From Mallotus nudiflorus (lineage: Eukaryota; Streptophyta; Magnoliopsida; Malpighiales; Euphorbiaceae), in contig CANTUR010000664.1 of NCBI GenBank assembly GCA_947683625.1, positions 1-64,000 on the forward strand: a DNA stretch of 64,000 bases, read 5' to 3'. This document shows, piece after piece, positions 24,580-36,440 of the stretch (positions are counted from its first letter, which is position 1; each line of letters starts with the position of its first letter). The translations under genes and the position numbers were made by a program. A model generated the notes under the pieces. It was not told the origin of the DNA. It saw only the letters and a program-made list of their open reading frames with translations, and ran no database searches.

Positions 24580-26560
24580 AAACATTTCTTATCTTAGACC
24601 ATTCTTTGATGGTAGTGACTATCCTCATTAAAAGTTCAAAATGAAGCTATACCTTGATTGTGATTCCATCAACCTTTGGGATATTATCCTAAAAGGTTGG
24701 AAATCACCTACAACTACCATTAATGGTATGGTAACTACTGTTTTAAGAAGCCAATGGAGTATCAAACAAAAGGAAGAAAATCACAAAAATAAAAAAGGCT
24801 GTGATTACTCTAGTCTCTTCCATGACAAAAGAAGAAGGAGGTAAGTTTCAATACTATATGTCAGCCAAGGAAATTTGGGAGACCTTGGAAAATCATTATG
24901 AAGGAAACATACAAGTTAGAAGTAAGAGGTTCAACTACAGATGTATAAATATGAACTCTTCAAGTTGAAGCCTAAAAAATCAATCATGGAGATGACAAAT
25001 TGACTCAATGCTCTTCTTATAATCCTTAAGAAACTTGGTAAACATTTCACTAAGGAAGAGGTAAACAATAAGATTCTAATAATCCTACCTAAGAAGGATT
25101 GGGAATCTCAAGTTACTTCAATTGAGGAAGCTCAAGACCTCTCTACTCTCTTAATCGATGTGCTAATTGGAAAGCTCTAACACATAAGCTTACAATCAAA
25201 CAAAGAGATAAAGAGTAAGAAGAGAAGGAGGAGAAAAAAAAGAGCATAACACTAAAAGCTCTTTAAGAATATAGTGAGGAGGAAAACATTAAAGATTCTA
25301 GTGATGAAGATGGTGATATTGTCATGCTCACTAAGAACTTCAAGAAGTTTTTGAGAAGGAAAAATTTCTCAACAACAAGGGACTTCAATAAGAAGTTCGA
25401 AGGAGATGGCAAGAAGGAAATTAAAGAAGTTACTTGCTATGAATGCAAGAAATTGGGACACATCCGAAACTCAAATTCAAGAGCAACGGTGCAAAGGATA
25501 GAAAGAAGGCCTTTAAAGCTACTTGGGATGACTTTTCCGAATCCGAAGAGGAAAAGGAACAACAAGAAGTGGCCAATCTTTGCTTCATGACTCTTGAAGA
25601 TGTAAAAGAGGTACATTTACTTCTAACTTTTCTTTTGATGAATATTGTGTTTACGATGAATATGATGATGATTATGATGTTGAGAGTTTTATTATGAATA
25701 AACTCTTGCTTAAATGCAAAAGCTTTCTTTGTAGAAAGAAGCATTATAAGCATAAGTTAAATAGCTTAACCAAAGAATTTGAGAAGTTGAAAATTGAATT
25801 CTTTAGTCTTGTTAAATAAAATGATAAAATTTCTAGTAATTTAAGATATTCTAATTAATTAGAAGAGCAACCCAAGAAAGCTAGTGATAAAAATCATAAA
25901 CTTTTTAATGAGGTAGTTGAGCTGAAAAATTCCATATCGAAATTTCAAAGAGAAAAGAGAGTTTAGATAATTTACTTGACTCTTAAAAATTTCATGAAAA
26001 TACTTATGGAATTGGATATTCTAATGGAATGGCATCATCATTATCACATATTAAATTTATTAAAGCATTATACAATTCCATTCCCTCTACTTTAAAATTG
26101 ATTGAAACTCAAGCTTTTAAAGCTAATAAATCTCTTGTGTCAAATATTAAAGGAAAGTCTTATAAGACTCAATCCTATATGACATAAAGAGGTAAGGCTC
26201 AAAATAGAGCACCTCAACTCAATCATGCTTACATGTACACTAGACACAACACTCATAAGTATGTTACACAACACAATGCACCTAAATATGTTGCACAAAC
26301 CTATCAAAATACACACTGTCGTTGCCAATGTATTTCTTACACTTAGAATAATAGGAGACACATACCATGACAACACAAGACACTAGGAAAGCATATTATC
26401 CTAGGAGAAATAATTTTGAAAATATTGTATGTTCATATTGCATGATCAAAGGACATACTAATAATGTATGTTTGTATAGAAGACTACACATGAATTTGCT
26501 TCCTTTGGATTATCTTGAAATTAACCAAGCTAGACCAAGAGAGGTTTGAGTCCAAAAGAA
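24580..26560 (+). pseudogene. Ty1/copia (Sirevirus-like) gag, broken
   Basis: Begins inside gag with RPFFDGSDYPH and KMKLYLDCDSINLWDII, the usual opening of the copia gag domain. It continues with stops and shifts to a lysine-rich section. Zinc knuckles follow: CYECKKLGHIRN (25435-25470, last Cys lost) and a complete CX2CX4HX4C motif, CSYCMIKGHTNNVC, at about 26430-26471. Two knuckle regions and a long spacer suit the Sirevirus lineage. The 5' LTR and leader are not in the window, because a Tekay LTR abuts at 24579. Not functional. Confidence 0.85.
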
Positions 26561-26599
26561 CACTTAAATTATTTTGTGTAGGTGTGCTTAAAATCCATA

Positions 26600-27785
26600 T
26601 GAATAAAAAGAAAGTGGTATCTCGATAGTGGATATTCAAGGCATATGACGAGAGATAAGGAGCAATTCAACAAGCTTGATGCTAAGGATGGAGGATATGT
26701 TACATTCAGAGATAATGCAAAAGGAAAAATTATTGGCATTGAAGAAATAGGTAATCCTTAATCCTTAACTATACATCATGTGTTGTTTATTGATGGTCTT
26801 AAACATAATTTTTCTTAGTATAACTTAATTATATGACATGGGAAATAAGGTGACTTTCTATCTTAGAAATTACTTTGTTAGTAGTTTTGATGAAAACAAA
26901 GTTATTTTTAGTGATGAAAGAGTAGATAATGTTTATGTTATTGATTTGAACAAAATTGATAACAAAAATATCAAATGCTTAATGTCTCTTTCCCATGACA
27001 TATGGACATGGCATAAAAGGTTAGGACATGCAAATTTTGAGCTTTTGAATGATCTCTATAAACATGAACTTATGATTGGTTTACTTAAGTTTGAATTTTC
27101 CAAGGATAAACCTTGTGATGCTTGTAAAAATGGAAAACAATCCAAGTCCTCATTTAAGCTAAAAAATGTAGTGTCCACCTGTAGGTCACTTGAACTTATA
27201 CATATAGATTTATTTAAACCAACTAGAGTTGTTAGTCTCGGTGGAATGCACTATGCATATGTATTGGTTGATGATTACTCTAGATTTACTTGGGTATATT
27301 TTCTTGCTCTTAAGAATGATGCATTTATAGCTTTTGAAAATTTTGCCAAAAGAGTTCAGAAAGAAAAATGATTTTATATTTCATCTATAAGAAGTGATCA
27401 CGAAACCGAATTTGAAAATGAGTTCTTTAAAACCTTTTGCAATAAAAATGGTATTTCACATACATTTTCTTCTCCTAGAACTCCTCAACAAAATGAGGTA
27501 GTCGAAAGGAAAAATAGAACACTTATGGAAATGGCTAAAACAATTCTTCATGAGTATAATTTGCCTCTAAACTTTTGGACAGAAGCCATTAACACATATT
27601 ATTACATTTCAAATAGAGTTTTCAAAAGATGAATTTTGAACAAAACATCTTATGAGCTATGGAACAATAAAAAACCTAAATTCTCGTATATAAGAGTATT
27701 TAGATATAGGTGCTTTATATTAAACACCAAGAATAATCTTGGAAAATTTGACTTTAAAGTGATGAAGGAATTTTCCTAAGCTATA
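26600..27785 (+). pseudogene. Copia protease and integrase, broken
   Basis: The protease is seen at about 26609-26660 as KWYLDSGYSRHMTRD with the catalytic DSG. The pre-integrase zinc region lies in the open piece 26838-27371: WHKRLGHANF (HX4H pattern) and CDACKNGKQ (CX2C). The integrase core follows, with IHIDLFKPTR (first Asp), YVLVDDYSRFTWVYFL, then after a stop at 27369 IRSDHETEFENE (second Asp) and TPQQNEVVERKNRTL carrying the catalytic Glu near 27510. The order protease-integrase-RT is the copia order and differs from the gypsy elements around it. Several stops and a truncated C-terminus make it inactive. Confidence 0.9.
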
Positions 27786-27789
27786 AGTG

Positions 27790-29521
27790 ATAATGAAATT
27801 ATGGAAACTCGAGAAAAAAATACTAGTAAGCCTTTGGAACTTGAAGGTCCAAACAAGGAGGATAATGAGGAGACATCTCAACTTACTTTGAAGGATGAAC
27901 TTCAAAAGGATTGGCAATTCAAGAAAGCTTATCCTCAAGATCTCATCATAGGTGACACTACAAAATGGGTAACTACTAGATCTAAACTCAAGTCTATTGT
28001 TAATCTAGCTTTCATTTCTCAAATTGAACTAAAAAATATTGATGATGCATTAAGTGATGAATTTTGGGTCTTGGCTATACAAGAAGAATTGAATCAATTT
28101 GAGAGAAACAAGATTTGGACTTTAGTTCTTAGACCAAAACATTATCCCATTATAGGCACTAAACGGGATTTTAGAAATAAAATGAATGAATAAGGTGTTA
28201 TAACTAGGCATAAAGCTAGATTAGTAGCTAAAGGTTATAATCAAGAGGAAGGCATTGATTATGATGAAACCTTTTCCCTTGTTGCAAGGTTAGAAGCTAT
28301 TAGAATGCTACTCACATTTGCATAATTCATGGATTTTAAACTTTATCAAATGGATGTTAAAAGTGCATTTCTAAATGGTTTTATTGAAGACGAGGTGTAT
28401 GTTGAACAACCTCCAGGTTTTGAAAATTTTGATTCTCCATATCATGTTTTTAAACTTTTAAAAGCATTGTATGGATTGAAATTAGTTCTAACTTTTTACT
28501 AGAGAAAGGTTTCTCTAAAGGAAAGGTTGACACAACTCTTTTCATAAAGAAATCTAAACATGATTTTTTAATTGTGAAAATATATGTTGATGATATTATT
28601 TTTAGTGCTACTAACCATTGCTTATGTGAGGAATTTCTCCAAATTAATGCAAGGAGAATTTAAGATGAGTATGATAGGAGAACTTAAATTCTTTCTCGGA
28701 CTTTAAATCAAGCAATGCAACGATGGGATTTTCATCAATTAAACAAAATATGCAAGAGACATTCTCAAGAAGTTTTGAATGGATAGAGTTAAGATAAGTA
28801 AAACTGCAATGAGCACTACAACCAAACTTAACAAAAATAAAAATAGCAAACCGGTTGATGAAAAGTGATTTAGAGGTATGATCGGATCCCTTCTTTATTT
28901 AACTACTAGTAGACCCAATATTATGTTTACTAGTTGCTTATGTGCTAGATTTTAATAAAGTCCTATAGAGTCTCATTTAAATTCTATTAAAAGAATTTTC
29001 AAATATCTTTGTGGAATAATGCATTTAGGACTTTAGTACCCTATGAGTTCTTCATTTGACTTAATTGGTTATTTAGATGCAGACTTTGCCAGTAGTTTAC
29101 TAGGTAGAAAGAGAACTTCCAGAACTTGTCAATTTTTAGGACAATGTTTAGTTTCTTAGTTTAGCAAGAAATAAGTTTCAGTTGCCTTGTCCACTGTTGA
29201 AGCTGAATACATTGCAACAAGTCTTATGACAAAAACAACAATTGATTATTCTAGGGTATAAAGCTTAATCAAAATTCCTATCAAATGTGATGATACAAGT
29301 ACTATCAACCTTAGCATGAATCCTATTCAACATTTTAGAACTAAGCTTATAGACATTCGATATCATTTTCTACATGATCATGTTCAATTTGGTGATATTT
29401 CACTTGATTTTTTTTATACAAATAATCCACTTGCTGATATCTTCACAAAACCTTTTAATGAAGAGAGACTAAACTTCATTAAACATGAACTTGACATGAT
29501 TAATGGTTCTAGTTTGTCTTG
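27790..29521 (+). pseudogene. Copia reverse transcriptase and RNase H, broken
   Basis: The RT opens with FWVLAIQEELNQFERNKIW, then [40 protein letters not shown] and LYGLK. A short deletion follows where the family has the PRAWY region, and then the catalytic YVDDIIFSAT at about 28580-28612. RNase H reads GYLDADFA, STVEAEYIA and, in the last open piece, NPLADIFTKPF, which is the usual end of copia pol, finishing at 29519-29521. Stops occur throughout. 29522-29825 holds no recognisable gene. Confidence 0.9.
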
Positions 29522-29832
29522 ATTTTAATAAATCTTTAAGTGTCTTTCATGTTTATTTTTGGTATGTGATACATGTTCTTTTGACTTTTTAATTTATCCC
29601 CAATTTGAAAAATTAATAATTAATTTATGAAATCTTCATTAAATTAATTATTTTAATATTTAGTAAAATATATCCTTCCCTAAATGAGTCTATTTCATTT
29701 ACTCATTTATTTCTTTAAAAAAAATTCTTAATTAATTTTAATAAATGCAAATTAATTTCTCAAGAACTTAATTGTAAGACATTTAGGACCTAATTGTAAA
29801 CTTTTTAAAAATTTTTTTGTAAAGGGACTCTA

Positions 29833-30095
29833 GTCCCGCCTGGGACTAGATTATGTCCCGATCGGGACATGATCTAACAATTATGTGTTTTTACATAGAA
29901 CTGATCCTGAATGGATGTCCCGATTAGGATAGGAGCATGTCCCGACCAGGACATTGCTCTTGACAGCATTAGATTTTAAAAAATTCTCACCTTTTTTACT
30001 CTCCAATTAAAATCAGGAATAAATTTTTAAGTTCCTCTTTATTTTAAATTCAAATTCTACACTATTTCCAACCCCTAATCTCTTGCCTATAAATA
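29833..30095 (+). promoter_or_regulatory. Internal palindromes and TATA box upstream of env-like region
   Basis: Four related 14-mers lie at 29833-29846, 29855-29868 (GTCCCGATCGGGAC, a perfect palindrome), 29917-29930 and 29939-29952 (GTCCCGACCAGGAC). A TATAAATA box follows at 30088-30095, and an ATG at 30173. The last 14-mer is identical to one in this element's own LTR (32710-32723). The arrangement looks like a second, internal promoter for the env-like region; function is inferred. Confidence 0.5.
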
Positions 30096-30172
30096 CTACT
30101 CTATTCCTTATTGATTTTTCATCTCAAATCAAGTCTTTGTTTCTTTACACTTTCTACATCTATTCTCTTCTA

Positions 30173-31180
30173 ATGCCTCCTAAGAAACCAAACACGGCTC
30201 TTTCATCTTCTTAAGTTCCTCCTCCTTCTAAAAAGGATAAACCTAAGAGAACTCAATCTCCTTTTTCTTATTCTTCTCAAGAAATTAAGAAAAGAATGTC
30301 TCTATTTTAAAAAAGGGCTTTCATTCCTTTAAGGTTTATGCATGAACCTACTCTTAAAGTTGTTAGATGCTATGATGAAGTCCAAGATCTTCTCCTTGAA
30401 GGTGGGTGCCTTTTCAACTTTTCCTTACCTCTCTCTTTTCATTGAATTTATTTTATCTTTTACTCTTCGATCCATCAAATTTGATGATGACAATCCTTAT
30501 TTTTTGATAAGATTTAAATTGGGGGGGAGAGATCATTTCATGACCTATCAAGAGTTTGACACTCGTTTTGGTTTTTCTCAAGAAGGACTCATTTAAGTTA
30601 ACCCTCATTGGCTTGCCTCTTCCTATTAGGATGAAATCAAAGCTCACAATGCTTTTCAATGTTTCGCCGAACATACTAAAGCTTCCTTCATCAAATCCAA
30701 AGCACTTAGGTATGTTCATCACTTCATTACTTATTCCATTAATGGTAGCGCTCTTTCTAATGAAACAATTTCTCTTGATGATCTTTTTATTCTCTATTGC
30801 CTTTATCACAATGAGAATATTGCTTTAGGAAGATTTTTACAATAGATAATTTGGCTAATAAGTGATAGTCACATCGGTGCAATTTGTATTGGTGGAATTG
30901 TCATAAAATTAGGAAAATTCTACAATATTAATCTTGACTCTTTACCCACTACCAAACCTTTATTTCTTGATGCTTATTTGAAACTCCAAGTAATTCACCT
31001 CTATCAATGGAGTTTGGGTTTATAAACATGACCTTGGAGCTAGTAAAAACATTGAAGCTATGCTTTAATAATTAGAAGAACAAGAACCTCAACCTCAAGT
31101 TGCCCCTCCAAGAAAGAGAAAAAGAAGTGAAGGGACATCAAGTCAAGGTGTGCAAGCTCAAGAGGATGAACCTTCTTAGG
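30173..31180 (+). pseudogene. Sirevirus env-like region, broken
   Basis: Starts MPPKKPNTALSSS, then a stop, then a lysine- and proline-rich segment (PPPSKKDKPKRTQSP). Beyond it the frame gives KRAFIPLRFMHEPTL, DHFMTYQEFDTRFGF, and HHFITYSINGSALSNETISLDDLFILYCL (given in pieces here: HHFITYSINGSALSN, then LDDLFILYCL). Its style resembles the ORF found between pol and the 3' LTR in Sirevirus and Athila-type elements, often called env-like or putative plant transposon protein. It ends in a basic tail (APPRKRKRSEG-like, near 31105-31130). At least five stops are present, and no signal peptide or clear membrane anchor can be made out. The family role is unproven. 31180-31630 has only AT-rich sequence with no credible gene. 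Confidence 0.6.
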
Positions 31181-31631
31181 TAGGCCAAATTTTTAAATGC
31201 ATGTCCTTAATGGAATCCAACTTCAATTCCTATGAAGTTGAATCCAATTTTAATATGCGCCTTAATTAAATTGATGTCAACATTGCTCACCTTTAACATG
31301 ATGTTCATTATATTTATAAGCAGCAAGGCTAATCATGCACCTATCCTCCTTCTCCTTTCCCTCCTCAATAATAGATTTCTTTTGTATTTTTCATTACTTT
31401 TCTTTTCAGTTTATGTTTGGTTTATTTTTTGTATATGATCCTCTAGCTGTTAGTTTATTCTTAGGCTCATTCTATGCCTGTTTATGTTTAGTAACTTTTT
31501 CATTTATTTTCATTATTTTATCCTTGTATTGAATCTTTTTATTACTAAACTTTTTCTTTTTCTTTTTCTTTAAAGTGTTTATTTAAATTTATTATTATTA
31601 TTTTTCTTTTATTTTTTTAATTTTTAACAAA

Positions 31632-31669
31632 GAGGGGGGGGGGGAATAATTGAGTTTGATAGGGGGAGA
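31632..31669 (+). other. Extra polypurine tracts of Sirevirus type
   Basis: AGAGGGGGGGGGG at 31632-31645 and ATAGGGGGAGAAA about 15 bases on. Several such tracts upstream of the 3' LTR are a known hallmark of Sireviruses. From here to 32330 the sequence is AT-rich spacer with nothing recognisable. Confidence 0.6.
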
Positions 31670-32330
31670 AATTCTTTTTATAGACATGGAAAATCAAATT
31701 ATGTTAATATTCTCTCTTAGGAATTGTTTTGATTTTTGTTTATAAATAATTGAGTTTGCATGTATACTTAGTTAATTTTTTTTAAGATGTGCTTATGTAA
31801 GTGACACAACTATGTGAAAGTGTGTCCTTAATATCAATTTTTTTAGGGTGAGAAAATTGCTTACTTAAATGACATATGATTTTATAAAGATTTTGTGTAT
31901 CTTTAATTTTACTGTTTTGATTTGTGATATTTTATTTCCTTTATCTTTTAATAAATGGAGAAAAAGTAAAATAATATTTGTGTTTAATGTTCATGATTGT
32001 AATATGTTAAGTGCCACATGATCAATTAACTAGTTAAGCTTTATATAATCATGTATGTGCTATTTTGTGATACATGACATATGTTTGAAATTATTTCCTT
32101 CATAATTGTAAAATATTCCTTTATGCTTTTGGAAGACCATAATTTTTTTATCATGATATATTATATGTCATTTAAAATTAATATTTTATATTTCTTATCA
32201 TGTCCATATTCATAGGGGAAGAAATAAAGAAACTCACTTCATATCTTCATTATTATCACAAATTATTATTAATCACACACTTTACATTATATCCTTTTAT
32301 CAAATCAAAATAAGTTTTTCGAAATAAAAA

Positions 32331-32342
32331 AGGGGGGGGGGA
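32331..32342 (+). other. Polypurine tract of the copia element
   Basis: A G-run after AAAA lies directly before the TGTTGACC start of the LTR. Plus-strand primer site. Confidence 0.8.
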
Positions 32343-32565
32343 TGTTGACCTTAGCAAGTTATCAATCTTGATTTTGATCTTAATAAACTTAATTTTGAGC
32401 AACTAATGTGTTTGCTTCATGTGTGTATAAGTTAGGAAGAATTTGGAAGTCAAAGTAATGATAAATAATCAAAGAAAAATGATTCCAAAAATTCATCATA
32501 AGTACTACTTTGACGAGACTCATTACAGGGACTAAATTGCATAAAAAGTTATAATTTTTATCTTA

Positions 32566-32842
32566 GTCCCGACTGAGACCAAATAAGATCAAATTCTTAA
32601 AAAGGGCAGTACCCATCTCGATCCTATGTCCCAATTGGGACCATGATATACCGATCGGGATGAAGGCATTCTTTTAAATGCAATAACTCGTAATGACTAT
32701 TTAGTGCTAGTCCCGACCAGGACTGATGATATCTCAATACCCGCCTGACAAAGTCCAAATTTCATTCAAATGGACTTTGTTTTTGTTAGGAATAAAAAAT
32801 TGCTTCCAACAACTATAATTGGATTGCTCAAGTATAAATATA
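32566..32842 (+). promoter_or_regulatory. LTR promoter: palindromes and TATA box
   Basis: Palindromic GTCCC...GGGAC elements upstream of TATAAATATA in the copia LTR. Conserved palindromes before the TATA box are a described feature of Sirevirus LTRs and likely act as cis-regulatory sites. Confidence 0.6.
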
Positions 32843-33248
32843 ACCTCTGAAGATTATTTTGAGGTTAAGAAAGTTGTTTATTCATTATATACTTTCAACC
32901 ATTTAGTTAAGCTCTTTAAACTCTTTCAAATTTCATTTTATTGTTATATACTCTTGTGAGAGATGGTGAGTGTTGAAATAGATATTCTTATTCTTTTATT
33001 TTCTGAGATTAGAAAATGGGAAGTGAGATTCTATTCTAAAGGAATTAGTTTAAGGGTTTAGCCATTAAAACACTTAGGAATTTAGTTTTAGTGTGAGCCT
33101 TGAAAACACTTATGAATTGGTTTTTGAGTGAGCCTTGAAAACTCAAATTGTAAGGTTTGAGTTGAGCCTAAAACTCAAGTTGTAAAAATCAATATAGGAA
33201 AATAGATTGTGGTGATTCAAAATCCTAACTTAGGGATAAGTTAGGTGG

Positions 33249-33253
33249 AGATG
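33249..33253. other. Target-site duplication AGATG (left)
   Basis: AGATG precedes the TGTCACGACCC end of the young Tekay element and is repeated exactly at 44538-44542. Confidence 0.97.
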
Positions 33254-36200
33254 TGTCACGACCCAAAACAGGAGTCATGACCGGCGCTAGGGAACGGGAA
33301 TTCTTTCGAATCCGGAACTCGTAGCAAGCCTAAAAATAAAATAAATATGCAATAATAACCATAAAAATATAATATGCAGCGGAAAATAAAATCATAAATA
33401 TTACAATATCATCCATATCAACTGGATTTAATTCAAAACTCATCACATCGCATATATAATCTCATAAATGTATAATCTTTATACAAATCCAGTTTTACTA
33501 TAATACATCTCTTTAAAACAAATACTTTAATTCACAACTACTGAAAATCACAACTACTGAAAATCACAACTACTGCAGTGTCTAGATAAAATAAATAAGA
33601 CTCAAGTATACAATTTACATAAAGAAGCCGGGGCGGAAGAAATCCGGCGTATCGACCTGCTACTGAGGTCTGAGGAAGTTGACTCTCCTGAAAAATAGTC
33701 AACGGAGGGGAGTCAGACCTCACTGAGTGAATTACTATAGTATATATACATACACTCTAAGTGATAATGCATACAGTCAACAGTATATGAGTAATATGTA
33801 TATATACAGGCAAGTTCATACAAATGCAGAAAAATCATTTTATATATTTTGTCTGAAAATCAACTTTTATGAAGGATCACATAGAACCCTAGAATATCGC
33901 AACCTCAGAAAAATAGTGTTAAACAACACTCTAGCCATACAGGCTCACTGATTCCAAATATATCCACTTAATCCATATGGACAGTAGACTGGCCCCGAGA
34001 CACTAAGTCAACCGAGCTCCAGCAGTCTGACTGCCAGTGTGATTGGCCCCGAGACACTTGGTCAACCGAGCTCCAGCAATCACACCCAAACCACATCTCA
34101 CATATATCAATAATCATAATCAATTCAATATCCACAAATAGTCAGTAATAAAGCCTAAATACTATAGGCGTACCGGTACGTACTCGGTCCTAGTGCTGCC
34201 CACTAGGTAGCACGTTCTATTGATATCCTTCATTCTTAAATATAAAACATTCATTCACAAAAATAAATGATGCATGAATATAAATGAAATAACAATATAA
34301 ACCATATATATACCGAAAATATACCAAACATAAACCAGGTATATTTTGAGTATATATATGTCAAATAAATCCAATCAAATCATGAATTAAACTAAAAATA
34401 TATTTAAAAACATTTTAAATATATTTTATTAATAAAACATGTATATAATTTATTATATACCAAAAATATACCAAAAATATACTTGAATATAAATCATGTT
34501 ATTTATGCATATTTAGTCAAAATAAAACATGCATTTTTCTAAATCATGCGTCCTAAGCATATATATATAATATAGTAACTCACCTAATGCGCTCCACGAG
34601 ACAGGTCCGACGGGCCTGGTCCACTAACCCTCGGTCTCGGCGCAACTAAACAAGAAATAATTAATCGACATCAGAATAACCCTAACAGAAATCCTAGAAT
34701 TCAATCTAGAGTATTAAAATACGGAAACAGAATTAGGGTTCGACTGGATATCACATTTTACGAGAATTCTATCGAAAATCCGGCAGAACCTCCCCTGTAA
34801 AACGGACATCTCTCTACTCAAAAGAGTAGAGCCGACCCTGCAAAGAAATACACTTAAAAAATAAACACCACAATCAATCACAATCCCTCGGTCGGACTCC
34901 AGACTACAATCTGTCGACCGGGGTCCACAAACACAGAATATATATATTCAAATATACCAAAAATATCCTTAAATCATAAAAATACATTTCATACGTAGAA
35001 ATTACATAATAAATCTTGAAACACTATAAAAACCGATTAAAACTCATTTTATTAGAAAAACCGTATATTATATATATAATTGAAAATAATTCTCGAAAAA
35101 TAGTTTTAATTAGTTAAAAATACTAAATATTTTGTAGAAATCATTTTTATACCTTAAATAAATATTAAAACTAATTAAATTACATTTTTAGACAATTTAG
35201 GGTAAAATTACCAAAATACCCCTATATATATATATATACCTAAATTACTTCAAAAATTCACCAAAAATCATACAATTATCCAAAATTAATTTTCTCAACA
35301 TATTTATCAATAATATCAATAATTAAACTCAATTAACCAATTAAATTCAATTTAAAACACAATTAACTTAATTTTACAAAATCACCTAAACTTCAATAAT
35401 TAAAAATAAATACTTAGAAATTCATAAAAATTCCAAATAAATTCCTATAATTCATTTCAACACTCAATTCAACCATAAACTCCAATTTCATAATTTAAAT
35501 AATTAATTTCCGAAAATTAGAAAATAATATTAAAATATTCAAAAATACCCAAAAATCCAAACAACCTCCAAAAATTCTGTAAAAATTCATACATGAAGAT
35601 TAAACTACCAGGAACAACATTTGTGAAGGAAGTTTCCATGAATCATCCAAATCAAAGCTCAAAAAAATCAAAAACCAAAAGAGGCCGAAAACTTCAAATC
35701 AAAACCTAAGCAATTCTAGACCATTTTAGCTCAAACCAAAGCTAGAATAACACTCACCGGAGCTCAAGGAGAAGATAGAGATCGGCGGTGTCAAAAACGG
35801 TGGCCGGAGGAGGGAGAAACGGCGGTGAGGAAATGGTGGTGGTCGGCGCTCGCGGGAGAAGAAGAAGAAGAAGAAGAAGAAAAAGAAAAAGAAAGAAAAA
35901 GGAAAGAGAAAGAAAAAGAAAAAGAAAGAAAAAGGAAAAGAAAAAAAAAGAAAAAAAATAAAATAAATTAAAATAATTAAATGTTAATAAATAATTAATA
36001 ATAAAATAATAAATTTTAATAATTTAATAATAAATAAAATAATCAAATAATAATAAATAAATAATAAAATATTAGGGTAATAATAAACCCTAATTAAATA
36101 AATATATACACACAGGCTTTATTTAATAATTTAAAAATATGTATGAGTTCATGCAAACCCGTAAATACATTTAAAATAATTAATAATACATTGTTTACGT

Positions 36201-36386
36201 GAAAATTTCCCCGAAAATGCAAGTCCCGGGAAAATTTTACGTAAAATACTGAAAATAATAGACAGTAATCAAAATAGGTTTAAAATACATATTAACTCAT
36301 AAAAATATCGTATAATGCATAAAAATTATTGACACTGTATATCCCGGTACAATGTAAAAATATTTTTAAAAACACGGGATATTACA
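33254..36386 (-). repeat. 3' LTR of the young Tekay element
   Basis: 3,133 bp; partner of 41407-44537 (3,131 bp). By eye I find roughly two dozen or fewer base differences and a few microsatellite length changes between the two, pointing to a recent insertion. It includes the intron-like segment (35757 to 34838), hairpin CTCTACTC-AAAA-GAGTAGAG at 34812-34831, twin hairpin 33986-34085 and a GAA-rich tract at about 35858-35957. Confidence 0.96.
34838..35757 (-). other. Putative LTR intron, young element 3' LTR
   Basis: 920 bp, donor CTCCG|GTGAGTG, acceptor TTTCTTTGCAG|GG, on the minus strand. It coincides with the 920-bp segments at 42991-43910 and 19197-20116. Confidence 0.5.
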
Positions 36387-36400
36387 GTCTTCCCCCCTTA
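36387..36400 (-). other. Polypurine tract of the young element
   Basis: On the minus strand TAAGGGGGGAAGAC directly precedes the LTR start TGTAATATCCCG. Plus-strand primer site. Confidence 0.92.
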
Positions 36401-36440
36401 CAAGAATTCGTCCCCGAATTCTAAAAAGAAGATTACAGAA

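Larger units (their letters stand above)
32343..33253 (+). repeat. Sirevirus 3' LTR, left part
   Basis: Starts TGTTGACC after the polypurine tract and is cut at 33253 by the young Tekay insertion. It resumes at 44543 and ends TCTTTCA at 44684, giving an LTR of about 1,053 bp (911 + 142). It holds palindromic 14-mers at 32566-32579, 32628-32641 (GTCCCAATTGGGAC, perfect) and 32710-32723, plus CCGATCGG at 32651-32658. A TATAAATATA box lies at 32833-32842. Confidence 0.85.

Noticed and set aside
26140..26376. Hydrophobic minus-strand frames in the copia gag region
   Set aside because: Antisense to a recognisable copia gag section and without any conserved motif.
33538..33723. A ~60-codon frame repeated in several Tekay LTRs (12525, 33538, 41691, minus; related frame at 21210 plus)
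   Set aside because: It recurs only because the LTRs are copies of each other. It lies near the LTR end over conserved DNA, has no domain, and the old copies differ without coding-type conservation.
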